Shown one piece after another: positions 17,122 to 25,523 of a stretch of 64,000 bases of DNA. Within the stretch, counting starts at the first letter, position 1, and each line of letters starts with the position of its first letter. Location: the NCBI GenBank assembly GCA_035293945.1, contig DATGLV010000010.1, positions 1 through 64,000 of the forward strand, in the 5' to 3' direction. Under the pieces are notes generated by a model. It searched no databases. It was not told the DNA's origin and was given only the letters and a program-made list of their open reading frames with translations. This stretch comes from VAZQ01 sp035293945 (GTDB lineage: Bacteria > Pseudomonadota > Alphaproteobacteria > Rhizobiales > Xanthobacteraceae). Position numbers and translations under genes: made by a program.

Positions 17122-18579
17122 TCATTTCGTGACATCGGCGCGCGGCGCAAAACCTTCCGTTGAGTCCTGTCTGGAAGCTGGGAGCACGCGGAGGCGAACG
17201 AGATCGCCGGGCTGCAAATCCGCGGTGCCGGCGACATCGATTATCGTGGTACCGTCGGCCGAGCGACGTACGACTTGGTAAGTTATACTGTCTTCGGATA
17301 CGGCCGAAGCACCGGCGGCACCGTGCTGAACCACACTCAACGCGTCTCTGGAGCTGGCGAGGTCGCGCTGGAGGTCGATACTTTCCTGCTTGGACCGGTC
17401 GATCTCCTGTTCGAGCTGGTTCTTCTTATCGGCCTCGTAGGTGGACTTCTCCTGCTCGGCGACGGCCAAGCGCTGCCTGGCGAGCGTAATTGCCTCGACG
17501 GCTTCCTGGCGATGCTGTTGTGCCCCAAGTAGCTCGCTCTGAACCTGGTCCATGACGGTATTGTCGACTATGTTGCGGCTCGCCAGGTTGTGCATACGAC
17601 TTGCGCGCTGGTCCTTGAGCCTGAGGTCCTCCTCGATCGGAGCGATTCGGCCGGAAAGCGTCGCGATCTCTTCCTTCCCGTTCTCGATCGCCGTTGCCAG
17701 CGTCCTCTCGTGCGCTTGGTCAGATGCCTTCGCGAGCTTGCGACGCTCGACCTCGGCGTTGATCGCTCCTCTCGCCTTCGCCTCTCCGGCGATATCGATC
17801 AGAGACTGCGGCACCTGGACGGTGGTTCCGTCCCGCTCCGCTTGCAGAACGGCGACACGCGCCAACGACTGGATCAAGTGATCAACCGACGTATAGCTCC
17901 TTTCCGTTTCGCGAACGCTCTCAAGCTGCTGCCAGGGTTCCAGGTGTGAGCGGTCGAGTCCTCCGGCGAGGGCCACTGCGTGCAGCACGGTCATGCCCGG
18001 CGCGTATGCATAAGACCCGGGATTCTTGACCGGGCCGAGAATGTATATCGGCTGTCGCTCCAGCAACGTGATCGTGACGAAGCCGTCGTGGCCGAGAGTG
18101 GCCCCGAAACTGCTCTGCAGAGCCGATTGCAATTCCTGCGCCGTGCGTCCCGCCGCCGGCATTCTCCCCAGTAGCGGCAACGAGATCGTGCCGTCGTCCT
18201 GGACGAGGAATTCGCCGCTGAGCTCGGTCCGTTGCTCCAGGCTGTCAGGGACCGTACGCGTCTTTGTCCACTTATCTTCCTGGAAATCGACGCGCTGGTA
18301 GAACATGATCTTGAGCTTATCGCCTGTCCTGAATGCTGAGCCGCCGACGGCGCCGTGTTCCGGCGGCGCAGCTGTCTGCGCGGCTGCAGCAGCTGGAGCC
18401 GCGTCCAGCACGACGATCGGTTCCGGACTGGCACTCTTGCGGGCCGGATTGCCCGGGTCTGTTGGGGCGGCGGTCTCCAGACCGCCTGTCTTGCGCGTCC
18501 GATCGGTGCGGTCGACAAATCCAGCCGTCAGGGCCACGGCAGCCGAGCCGGAAAGGATTACTTTGACGATGCGGTTCAT
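17122..18579 (-). CDS. ExoF-like polysaccharide export protein (Wza domain, SLBB, coiled coil)
   Basis: This exported protein has about 485 residues. It has a hydrophobic leader, a Pro/Ala-rich spacer, then a polysaccharide-export (Wza) domain at about 80-180 with 'FRTGDKLKIMFYQR' and 'GEFLVQDDGTISLPLLGRM'. An SLBB domain follows ('IYILGPVKNPGSYAYAPGMTVL'). After it comes a long charged coiled coil at about 255-425, the feature that separates rhizobial ExoF from short lipoproteins of the Wza kind. No lipobox Cys is seen. It would form or line the periplasmic/outer-membrane exit for the polymer. The start is set at 18579 because GGAG lies six bases upstream. It is the first gene of the leftward set and shares a 286-base promoter region with the rightward set. 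Confidence 0.85.
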   Translation of the reverse strand: MNRIVKVILSGSAAVALTAGFVDRTDRTRKTGGLETAAPTDPGNPARKSASPEPIVVLDAAPAAAAAQTAAPPEHGAVGGSAFRTGDKLKIMFYQRVDFQEDKWTKTRTVPDSLEQRTELSGEFLVQDDGTISLPLLGRMPAAGRTAQELQSALQSSFGATLGHDGFVTITLLERQPIYILGPVKNPGSYAYAPGMTVLHAVALAGGLDRSHLEPWQQLESVRETERSYTSVDHLIQSLARVAVLQAERDGTTVQVPQSLIDIAGEAKARGAINAEVERRKLAKASDQAHERTLATAIENGKEEIATLSGRIAPIEEDLRLKDQRASRMHNLASRNIVDNTVMDQVQSELLGAQQHRQEAVEAITLARQRLAVAEQEKSTYEADKKNQLEQEIDRSKQESIDLQRDLASSRDALSVVQHGAAGASAVSEDSITYQVVRRSADGTTIIDVAGTADLQPGDLVRLRVLPASRQDSTEGFAPRADVTK

Positions 18580-18865
18580 CTTGGTCTCCATTCAGGTCAG
18601 ATGGACCTTCGAGCGGCGCACAATTCGTCGACCTCCAATGCGAAACGCATTCGGGGGCTCAAAGTCTAAGTCGGGCGGCCAAGATCACGCAGTCATCTCG
18701 CCGACATGCATGCTCAAATAGGAAGTACCCAATACGAGGTATTTGGACGAGGAATGGTGGGAGCCTGCTACCCCGAATGCGAGCGGCTAGCTCACCCAGG
18801 TTGCTCTGCGAGGGTCGAAACCCGCCGTGCTACTGTTGAATGTTCACCGAGCTGCGGCGGGCAAG
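18580..18865. promoter_or_regulatory. Divergent promoter region of the exopolysaccharide locus
   Basis: This region separates the leftward ExoF-like gene from the rightward ATP-grasp remnant. It contains two inverted repeats: AATGCG-AAA-CGCATT at 18637-18651 (perfect), and near 18735 an imperfect one centred on AATAC-GAG-GTATT with flanking CCA/TGG. Both could be operators for a regulator shared by the two directions. I see no unmistakable sigma-70 promoter, and no regulator gene lies next to it. Confidence 0.4.
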
Positions 18866-20036
18866 ATGCAGACTTGTGCTATCGTCATCGGCGGTGAGCT
18901 CAATGGCCTCGGAGTGTGCCGAAGTCTGGGTCTCGGGAACATCACGACATATCTGATAGGTCGCAGCCGCGTCGATGCCGCGATGTGGTCTCGACACGCG
19001 AGGCCCAGGCGCGTCGCTATGCTGAACGGGCGCCCCCTTTTCGACTGCTTGCTTTCGCTGGTTGCTGAGTGCGCCAACTTCCGTTTTTGATCATGACGGA
19101 CGAGATGTCGGTGCTGACCGTGTCGGAGCATCGCGAGCGATTGGGCGAAAGACTTGTGTTCCGGCTTCCGCCGCACGAGGTCGTGACGACCTTGCACGAC
19201 TAGGCCCGCTTTCACCAGTTTGCGGTGGAAAAGCGTTTGCCGGTCCCAGGAGCCGAAATCGTCGCCCGATCTGGGAATTCTCAAAGCTTCGAAAGCTGAC
19301 CTTCCCGGTGATCATAAAGCCGGCTGACAAGCGAGACTTCCATGCGGGGCGGGTTGCCCGTCTAACTGTAGCAGAAAATTTCGTGGCGGCGGCTGCCGCC
19401 TCCGAAAGGCTGCTCGAACGGGCTCGCGAGCTGATAGTACAGGAACGGGTGGATGGGCCCGACAACGCGATCTATTTTGCCTCTTCTACTCTGCGCCCGG
19501 AGGGCGGATCGTGAGCATGTTCACTGGTCGCAAGCTGGCCAGCAATCCACCCTCGCAGCACGGCGTTGTGCATGGCGGCTCCGGAGGCCCGCCAGCAGCT
19601 CGAGGCCGCCACGCGCAATTCTTGGATCTGGCTTGCTATACCGGGTTCGGCAGCGTGGAATTCAAATGGGATCGGCATAAGCGCTGTTTTGTCATCATCG
19701 AGCCGACCGTTGGACGCACCGATTGGCAGGAGGAGCTCGCGACGTTATGCGGCGTGAATATCCCGCTTGCTGCCGTTCGGTTCGAGCAGGGTCTGGCGCC
19801 GCTTCCGTGCACGCCGAGGGGCAAGCACATCGTTTGGCAAGCCTCCTACCTCGATCCTTTCCTGCTCGGATACAAAAACCCCCCGCGGCGACAATTGTTA
19901 CGGTTACTGGCGGCTGAATGATCCGCTCCCGGCCATGGTGCACTATCCGACAAACCTCTTGTCCATAACGACGGCTCGCCTGCGGGGCCGCCTCAATGGT
20001 TCCGGCGCTCGCAGCAACACTCATAGGCTCGAATAA
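18866..20036 (+). pseudogene. Decayed ATP-grasp carboxylate-amine ligase
   Basis: The reading frames together spell an ATP-grasp ligase of the type found in exopolysaccharide clusters, but they are broken many times. In order: 'AIVIGGELNGLGVCRSLG' ends at a frame change near 19084; 'MTDEMSVLTVSEHRE' and 'FRLPPHEVV' run to an in-frame TAG at 19201, where the family has Lys; 'FPVIIKPADKRDFH' and 'ELIVQERVDGPDNAIYF' are in a third frame; 'MFTGRKLASNPPSQ' and 'FGSVEFKWD ... IEPTVGRTDWQEE' are in another, with the intervening 'CMAAPEARQQLEAATRN' shifted; and 'YGYWRLNDPLPAM' is shifted again. That is at least five frameshifts plus one nonsense change. The enzyme would have ligated an amine to a carboxylate using ATP. 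Confidence 0.9.
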
Positions 20037-20046
20037 GCTCGAATAA

Positions 20047-20064
20047 AGCTGGCTCAGCTCTTTT
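20047..20064 (+). terminator. Possible weak terminator after the ATP-grasp remnant
   Basis: The 5-base arms AGCTG and CAGCT with a GCT loop are followed by CTTTT. Just before it, the 10-base unit GCTCGAATAA occurs twice in tandem. The stem is short, so the call is tentative. Confidence 0.25.
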
Positions 20065-20141
20065 GGGCTAATACTTCGCCAGTAATTGCTTTCCCGTGCT
20101 CAGCCATCAACACTCGCGCCTCTCCGAGGTTACGAGGGCCG

Positions 20142-21686
20142 ATGCGCATTTGCCTGTTGCTCGATCCGTCGCGTTGCCTGCGCTGGCATTTGTGGATCGC
20201 CCAGGCGTTGTCGGAGAAGCCCGGCTATTCGGTCGTGGTGAGATTCACTGCGGACGAATTTCCGCTTCCGCAGGCCTGCAGGCTGGTTCTTGATCTGGAA
20301 CGGTTGATTTTCGGTCTCGCGCGCGGATGCGCGACCGACCTGGTCGGCGAGGTCGAGCTTACCCGGTGCTGTCAAATTGGTTCGAGCGTCGACCGCGAGC
20401 TCGACCTCGTCATCAACCTTGCGGGTCATCAGGAGCAGGCTCCTTCGTCTGAGCGGGTGTTGACACTCGCGTTCAACGGATATCCGACGGAGATCGGCGC
20501 CCTCTCGCAACTTTTAGAAAGCCGTTCAGTGCTGGTCGAAGTTCACGACAGCGATCACCCGGACGCGGTGGCGCAAGCGCGCCCCGCGGTGACCGATCAG
20601 CGTATTCTGGCAAAAGCGCTCGACAACGTTCTGTCGTGTGCGACGGAATTGATTTTGAAGATCGTCAGCGCGCCCTCGATCGAGGCCGCGATGAGCGGCG
20701 CGCGCGGACAGCGATACAGCCCGCGCGCCCTCGATCCGCCTTCCACGATCGTCAGCCTCTCTCATTTGGCGCGGCGGCTCGCCTGGAAGTCGAGGAGGTT
20801 TCTGCATAAGTTCCTCACCGGCGCCAAGACCTGGGCAGTGGCTTGGCGATTCTCGGGACGCGACGCACTCGTCGACGGCGGCAATGTCCGACTTTCGATA
20901 CTGCCGTGTGATGACCAGCGCTATTACGCGGACCCCTTTCCCTACTGTCATCGCGGATCCCACTTCATTTTTCTCGAAGAATACCGCTTTGAGTCGCAGC
21001 GGGGCTGCATTTCGGTCGCAGGCATCGGTCCGGACGGTCCGTCCGCGCCACGGCCCATCATCGAAGAGGCGCATCATCTCTCGTATCCCTTCGTGTTCGA
21101 GAATGACGGGCAAATCTGGATGATGCCGGAATCCGGCGCCGCGGGCCGGATCGACGTCTATCGAGCCCTGCAATTCCCCTATGTGTGGCGGCGCGAAGGC
21201 ACATTGATCAACGGCATAGCCGCTTATGACGCAACTCTCCATCGGCACAACGGAGAGTTTTGGATCTTCGCTTGCGTGGCCCGTTGGAATTCGTCCACCT
21301 GGGACAATCTTTCGATATTCCGGGCGGCCGAGCTGTTCGGGCCTTGGACGCCCAGCGCCACCAACCCGGTGCTGCTCGACGCGTGCGCCTCTCGACCGGC
21401 CGGGGCGCTGTTCAGCCTCAACGGCGAAACATTTCGGCCCGCGCAGGATTGCTCGCGCATCTATGGCGGCGCAATTACGCTGTGTCGAGTCGATCACCTC
21501 ACGGAAAACGCGTTCGATCAGTCACCGGCCGGCCGCATCCAGGCCGATGCCCTGGGATGCCACACCTATAACCGCCACGGCGAGCTCGAGGTCCTCGACG
21601 TATTTGGTGCGGCGCGTGGATCTCGGCGCGTGACCATTTCCTGCACCTGGCTTCCGACTGAGATGCCCAGAGAGGCTGCCGCATGA
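20142..21686 (+). CDS. Beta-propeller protein related to the GINT1 N-terminal domain
   Basis: This 514-residue protein has an N-terminal third (1-200) resembling the Rossmann-like front part of formyltransferase/propeller fusions ('MRICLLLDPSRCLRWHLWIAQAL'). Residues about 240-500 are a five-bladed-propeller-like domain marked by 'DDQRYYADPFPY', 'FIFLEEYRF', 'EAHHLSYPFVFENDGQIWMMPES' and 'EFWIFACVAR'. These repeats match the domain seen at the N-terminus of plant glucosamine inositolphosphorylceramide transferase and in bacterial glycan clusters. It may act as a transferase or glycan-binding module in repeat-unit assembly; the reaction is not known. Its stop overlaps the next start as ATGA, so the two are translationally coupled. 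Confidence 0.68.
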   Translation: MRICLLLDPSRCLRWHLWIAQALSEKPGYSVVVRFTADEFPLPQACRLVLDLERLIFGLARGCATDLVGEVELTRCCQIGSSVDRELDLVINLAGHQEQAPSSERVLTLAFNGYPTEIGALSQLLESRSVLVEVHDSDHPDAVAQARPAVTDQRILAKALDNVLSCATELILKIVSAPSIEAAMSGARGQRYSPRALDPPSTIVSLSHLARRLAWKSRRFLHKFLTGAKTWAVAWRFSGRDALVDGGNVRLSILPCDDQRYYADPFPYCHRGSHFIFLEEYRFESQRGCISVAGIGPDGPSAPRPIIEEAHHLSYPFVFENDGQIWMMPESGAAGRIDVYRALQFPYVWRREGTLINGIAAYDATLHRHNGEFWIFACVARWNSSTWDNLSIFRAAELFGPWTPSATNPVLLDACASRPAGALFSLNGETFRPAQDCSRIYGGAITLCRVDHLTENAFDQSPAGRIQADALGCHTYNRHGELEVLDVFGAARGSRRVTISCTWLPTEMPREAAA

Positions 21687-22780
21687 AGCGACCACCCTGC
21701 TTGGACCAACCGATGACAATCTCGGTTGTAACCTGCGCCTACACCATGGCTCGATGGGACGACCTGCTCTGTGCCGTCGCTTCGGCGCGCGGGCTGCAAC
21801 CGCCCGCGGACGAGATCGTTCTCGTGATCGACCATAATCCAGCGATGAAGGCGCGCGCAGAGGCCGAATTTGCCGACCTCGTGGTCATCGACAACCCGAA
21901 TTCACGGGGCGCGTCAGGGGCTCGCAATGCTGGAATTGCCGTCGCACGAGGCGCGCTGGTCGCATTTCTCGATGATGACGCAGTGGCTGATCCGGGTTGG
22001 CTCGCCGGATTGCAGACCGTCTTTGCGAATCCCGAGGTGTTGGGCGCAATGGGGCGGATCGAGCCGTTATGGCTTGCGCCGCGTCCCAGTTGGTTCCCCG
22101 ACGAATTCATGTGGACGCTTGGCTGCACTTACCGGGGATTGCCGGAGAAGGTGGACAAGGTTCGCAACCTGTATGGCTCCATGGCGTTCCGTCGCGACGT
22201 GTTTCAGAAGATCGGCTTCTTTAACGCGACAGTGGGCAGGACCGATCGGGACTTTCCGTGGAGTTGCGAGGAGACCGAGCTTTGCCTGCGGGCGCGGACG
22301 ATGATCTCCGGGAGCGAGTTCATGTTTGTGCCGCATGCGCTGGTTTGGCACAAAATTCCGAATAAGCGATTGAGCTTCAGGTATTTCTGCGTGCGCTGCT
22401 ATGCCGAGGGACTGTCGAAAGCGTATGTCTCCGCATTGCGAACCTCCACCGATAGCCTGTCAGCCGAGCGGGCTTATGTTCTTCGCGTCCTCACTCGCGG
22501 CCTGGCGCACGCGTTTGGCGACGGCGTTCTTCGCTTCGACATGACAGGCTTTGGGCGTTGCGCGGCGATTGTGGCGGGGCTCGCTTGCTCAGTCGCCGGC
22601 TATTTTGCCGGAAAGGCAAAGCTCGCGCGCGCCGGCACGCCTTTGGAGCATGAGGCTTTGATTGTTGATCAACTCCCCCGTCGTCATCCTACAACAAGCC
22701 CGGTTTCGAGCAGATCTGAGCCGCGGCGCCGGATCCGGCAACAAGGGGAGGAAAGCCAGGACCTTGGTGTTAATCCCTAA
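21683..22780 (+). CDS. Glycosyltransferase family 2
   Basis: This 365-residue GT-A enzyme has 'ISVVTCAYTMARWDDL' at the start, 'GASGARNAGIAVARGALVAFLDDDAVADPGWL' with the metal-binding DDD, and 'LYGSMAFRRDVFQKIGFFN' further on. The C-terminal 100 residues include a hydrophobic stretch ('CAAIVAGLACSVAGYFAG') that could anchor it to the inner membrane. It should add a sugar with inversion during repeat-unit synthesis. It begins within the stop codon of the propeller gene (ATGA). An ATG ten codons later (21713) is an alternative start that places the family motif right at the N-terminus. Confidence 0.88.
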   Translation: MKRPPCLDQPMTISVVTCAYTMARWDDLLCAVASARGLQPPADEIVLVIDHNPAMKARAEAEFADLVVIDNPNSRGASGARNAGIAVARGALVAFLDDDAVADPGWLAGLQTVFANPEVLGAMGRIEPLWLAPRPSWFPDEFMWTLGCTYRGLPEKVDKVRNLYGSMAFRRDVFQKIGFFNATVGRTDRDFPWSCEETELCLRARTMISGSEFMFVPHALVWHKIPNKRLSFRYFCVRCYAEGLSKAYVSALRTSTDSLSAERAYVLRVLTRGLAHAFGDGVLRFDMTGFGRCAAIVAGLACSVAGYFAGKAKLARAGTPLEHEALIVDQLPRRHPTTSPVSSRSEPRRRIRQQGEESQDLGVNP

Positions 22781-22874
22781 TAGACGCCCGCAATACCGCG
22801 GACAGGACTGCGCCCAGCGAGACCCTTCAGTAACATGAGAGCATCTCCTGCTTCTTATCCGAGGACATCAGCCG

Positions 22875-23216
22875 ATGCCAATGTCACCTTCGCGCCTCAA
22901 CGTTGAGCACACATCCGCCGCGCCGGACGCGGCCGTGCGGCCCGCAATTGCGAAAGACGAGATGGTGGGGGAGTCATTGAGAGCAATCGTGCTTGCAGAG
23001 ATCCAAGCAGTTGCCGGCGAGCACGGCCGAAGGCTGGGACCTCTCGCCGACGACACGCTGCTGATGGACACGGGCCTGGACTCCTTCTCTCTAGCCGTGT
23101 TGGTGGTTCGGCTGGAGGATCGACTTGGCTTGGATCCGTTTTCCAGCCCTGACGAAGCCGCCTTTCCGCTGACCGTCGGCGATTTCGTGCGCTGCTATAA
23201 GGATGCAAGGCCCTGA
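22875..23216 (+). CDS. Acyl carrier protein
   Basis: This 113-residue protein has a 30-residue N-terminal extension followed by a phosphopantetheine-binding domain. The attachment motif is 'LLMDTGLDSFSLAVLVVRLEDRLG' with Ser70; Phe follows where most carrier proteins have Leu or Met. The post-motif 'TVGDFVRCY' is the normal third/fourth helix. It would carry an acyl or aminoacyl group as a thioester. No ligase, acyltransferase or phosphopantetheinyl transferase for it lies close by; the nearest adenylate-forming enzyme is 35 kb away. Its place in the glycan locus suggests delivery of an acyl substituent to the polymer. Confidence 0.85.
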   Translation: MPMSPSRLNVEHTSAAPDAAVRPAIAKDEMVGESLRAIVLAEIQAVAGEHGRRLGPLADDTLLMDTGLDSFSLAVLVVRLEDRLGLDPFSSPDEAAFPLTVGDFVRCYKDARP

Positions 23217-23289
23217 GCTGCAGGCAGTGCAACAAGTGTCGCGGACAATATTTTCCGGTGAAATCTCGACCTGGCGACCCGCCGGGTCC

Positions 23290-24531
23290 TCATTCGGATC
23301 GCTCCGCCATGACGGACTCGGGCGCGCTCATACCGGCCACAACTGTGCTCGACAGTTGCTCTCCCTGGCGTTCACCCGCTTTTAGCAGGGACCAAATCAA
23401 AGGCGCGGCCGATATCGGGAGCGCGGCCATTATCCAGAAAGCACCGGCTCCGAGCCGCGCATAGAGCCATCCGGAGGCGAGCGTGACAACAACCGAGCTT
23501 GCGCCGATCGCAAAGGCATAGAGGCTCTGTGCGGTTGCGAGCAAGCCAGGCGACACGACTTCTGTGATGATGCGCATGCAGGATAGATGGAGAAGCGCGA
23601 AGCTCAAGCCATGCAGCGGCTCTATCAGGGCAAACTCGGATACGCTGGTCGCCTGCGAGCTGAGCGCCCAGCGCGCGGCGGCCGCGCACGCCGCGATGGC
23701 CATGACTGCGGGTGAACTGACGCTGCGCACGATCGGGGGGCCGAGAACGACGAAGACGATCACCTCGGCTGCGACCGATTCCGCCCAGAGAAGTCCGCCC
23801 CAGCTCGACCCTATGTCGTAGCTGCTCCAAAGGATCATCACGAAGGAATCATGCAGAGCGTGGCTCCCGAGGATCAACGCTGCCACCAGCGCGGTCCGAC
23901 GAAAGCTGGGGAGTCGGAGTAGTTCGAGAATCCGACTCGAGGGGACAGGAAACAGCTCGGTCCGGCCATGCGGCGGCACCGGAGCGGAGAAAGCGATGCC
24001 GGCCGCGGCGAGGAGGCAGGCTGCCTGCAAGACAAGCACTAGGTTTGTGCCGAGCACCGCGGCCAGGCGGCCGGACAACAATGAGCCGACGATGAATGCC
24101 GTCGACCCAATGCCGCGCACCCAACCGTATTCGAGCCGGCGACCGGCTCCGCGCAGCTGCGGCGCTGCCAGCGTCAGTGCGTCGGCCAGGCTTGGAAGCG
24201 GAGCGAGCATCGCCGCGTACGGCAAGGTGGCCAACAGCAGGAGGAAAAATCCATGCGCCGCGGCAACCGTCGCCGCAGCGCCGGCCGCAAGCAGGGCGCA
24301 AATGGAAAGCGTTCCGCCGACCGCATGCCGGCGATCCGCCATCCACCCCAGCCATGGGCCGGCAATCAGCCGAATGCCGGTATTCAACCCAATGATCAGA
24401 CCGATTCCTTCGGGTGTTACCGATCGCGTGGACAGAAACACGGGTAAGAAAGGGGAGGCTGCGCCGAATCCGGCATAGAGCGCGGAATAAAGGGCAGCGA
24501 AGCGCAGCAGGGCTCTGCCATCCGGGATCAA
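23290..24531 (-). CDS. MFS transporter, MFS_1_like/HcaT type
   Basis: This 413-residue, 12-span inner-membrane carrier starts 'RFAALYSALYAGFGAASPFLPVFLS' and has 'LEYGWVRGIGSTAFIVGSLL' in the middle, matching the MFS_1_like family that includes HcaT and LacY-like permeases. Motif A is partly kept as 'GPWLGWMADRRHAVG'. It may move an aromatic acid, a sugar or a metabolite related to the glycan locus; the substrate is unknown. It converges on the ACP gene with 73 bases between stops. A roughly 549-base gap lies upstream of it. Confidence 0.8.
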   Translation of the reverse strand: MIPDGRALLRFAALYSALYAGFGAASPFLPVFLSTRSVTPEGIGLIIGLNTGIRLIAGPWLGWMADRRHAVGGTLSICALLAAGAAATVAAAHGFFLLLLATLPYAAMLAPLPSLADALTLAAPQLRGAGRRLEYGWVRGIGSTAFIVGSLLSGRLAAVLGTNLVLVLQAACLLAAAGIAFSAPVPPHGRTELFPVPSSRILELLRLPSFRRTALVAALILGSHALHDSFVMILWSSYDIGSSWGGLLWAESVAAEVIVFVVLGPPIVRSVSSPAVMAIAACAAAARWALSSQATSVSEFALIEPLHGLSFALLHLSCMRIITEVVSPGLLATAQSLYAFAIGASSVVVTLASGWLYARLGAGAFWIMAALPISAAPLIWSLLKAGERQGEQLSSTVVAGMSAPESVMAERSE

Positions 24532-25080
24532 CAGGGTGCCTCATGGTTTGATGCCCGCCGGATATCTGATCCAAATCGGGAGCGATACCCACACCGGGCG
24601 GTGTGAGTGGTGGCGGACATTAGCCGGTGCAGCGGCGATCCTGATCGAGCATGGCATTGAGCGGCGGCGGCTTCGCTGGTCGCAATGAAGCAGTCTCGGG
24701 CCTCCTCTGAACGCCACACCGGAGATAGCGGTTCCTGCCCCAATGCGTCTGGTCGAGCCCGACCGGACGGCAGTCCCCCCAAGCAACCGGCTCGGCCGTT
24801 TAGCCAGTCTAGTGCCGCCGATTTGAAGTCGTGGTGCTTCGAAATCTCGCCCCCGAAAGGCTGTGCCAGATCGGTCCGATATCGGCACCTTTCGGACACC
24901 GCCACGACGTTGGCAGCGCCAGCGCGAGTGCCCGCCGCGCCGTTTCTCCCCCAGAATGCCGGAGCCGGTTTCGGCCCGCTCGCTCGGGCTCGATCCGGGA
25001 ACAAACATTCAACTCGAATGTTGGCCGGAAGTGGTCTCCGATAGAGTTTCGGTGACAAAAAACACTGGGAGCAGCAAAGC
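24532..25080. other. Intergenic region without recognisable gene
   Basis: The 549 bases between the MFS start and the stress operon hold open frames on both strands (up to 299 codons on minus, running into the next gene), but their translations are Arg/Ser/Pro-rich, low in hydrophobic pattern and unlike any family I know. A short perfect repeat CACACC-GGGC-GGTGTG lies near 24591. The only convincing element is the candidate EcfG promoter at its right end. Confidence 0.5.
24998..25022 (+). promoter_or_regulatory. Candidate EcfG (general stress sigma) promoter
   Basis: GGAAC at 24998-25002 is followed, after 18 bases, by TT at 25021-25022. This matches the alphaproteobacterial EcfG/RpoE2 consensus GGAAC-N18/19-TT. 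The start codon of the first operon gene is 59 bases further on. A perfect 7-base inverted repeat, AACATTC-AACTC-GAATGTT, fills the spacer and the -10 (25004-25022). The genes behind it are of types often placed in the general stress regulon of rhizobia. Confidence 0.55.
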
Positions 25081-25512
25081 ATGGAGCCGAGCCGAAGCGC
25101 TTTGGGCTCCGACCACGCAAGTGCGGGCCGGGAGCACGAACAGATTTCGTCGACAGGGGAGCAAACCGCGGACACGATCAAATCCGCTGTGGCCGAGAGC
25201 CGTCGTGTTGCAGAGCAGCAGAAACAGGCAGGAGCAGAGCGGATCGGCATCGCGGCGCAGGCCATGGAGGGAGCCGCCGATCGCCTGCAGGGCGAAATGC
25301 CCCAGACTTCCGAATTCGTCCACGATTTGGCGCAACAGCTCGACTCGGCTGCCGCGTCGTTGCGTGAGAAGAATATCGACGAGCTAATTCGGCAGGCAAG
25401 AGATTTCGCCCGCCGGCAGCCGGGCATGTTCTTTGCCGGCGCCGTGCTCTCCGGGGTAGCGCTTGCGCGCTTCCTGAAAAGCTCGCCCCCTCAACGACCG
25501 GGATCGCTGTAG
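25081..25512 (+). CDS. Small membrane-associated stress protein, family not recognised
   Basis: This 143-residue protein has about 100 N-terminal residues that are Ala/Gln/Glu/Arg-rich and helical, with several amphipathic heptads ('AVAESRRVAEQQKQAGAERIG', 'FVHDLAQQLDSAAASLREKN'). The end has one membrane span, 'PGMFFAGAVLSGVALARFL'. This layout, a helical bundle and a C-terminal anchor with 'ARRQPGMFF', is shared with small proteins that sit beside DUF1469 and DUF3618 genes. It is first in the operon, 12 bases ahead of the DUF1469 gene, and behind a candidate EcfG promoter. Its molecular role is unknown; envelope protection under stress is inferred from context. Confidence 0.7.
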   Translation: MEPSRSALGSDHASAGREHEQISSTGEQTADTIKSAVAESRRVAEQQKQAGAERIGIAAQAMEGAADRLQGEMPQTSEFVHDLAQQLDSAAASLREKNIDELIRQARDFARRQPGMFFAGAVLSGVALARFLKSSPPQRPGSL

Positions 25513-25523
25513 GGACATTCATC

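Noticed and set aside
24528..25427. 299-codon minus-strand frame across the 24532-25080 gap
   Set aside because: It runs into the first stress-operon gene on the other strand; the product is Ser/Cys/Arg-rich with no order typical of a protein, and there is no ribosome site.
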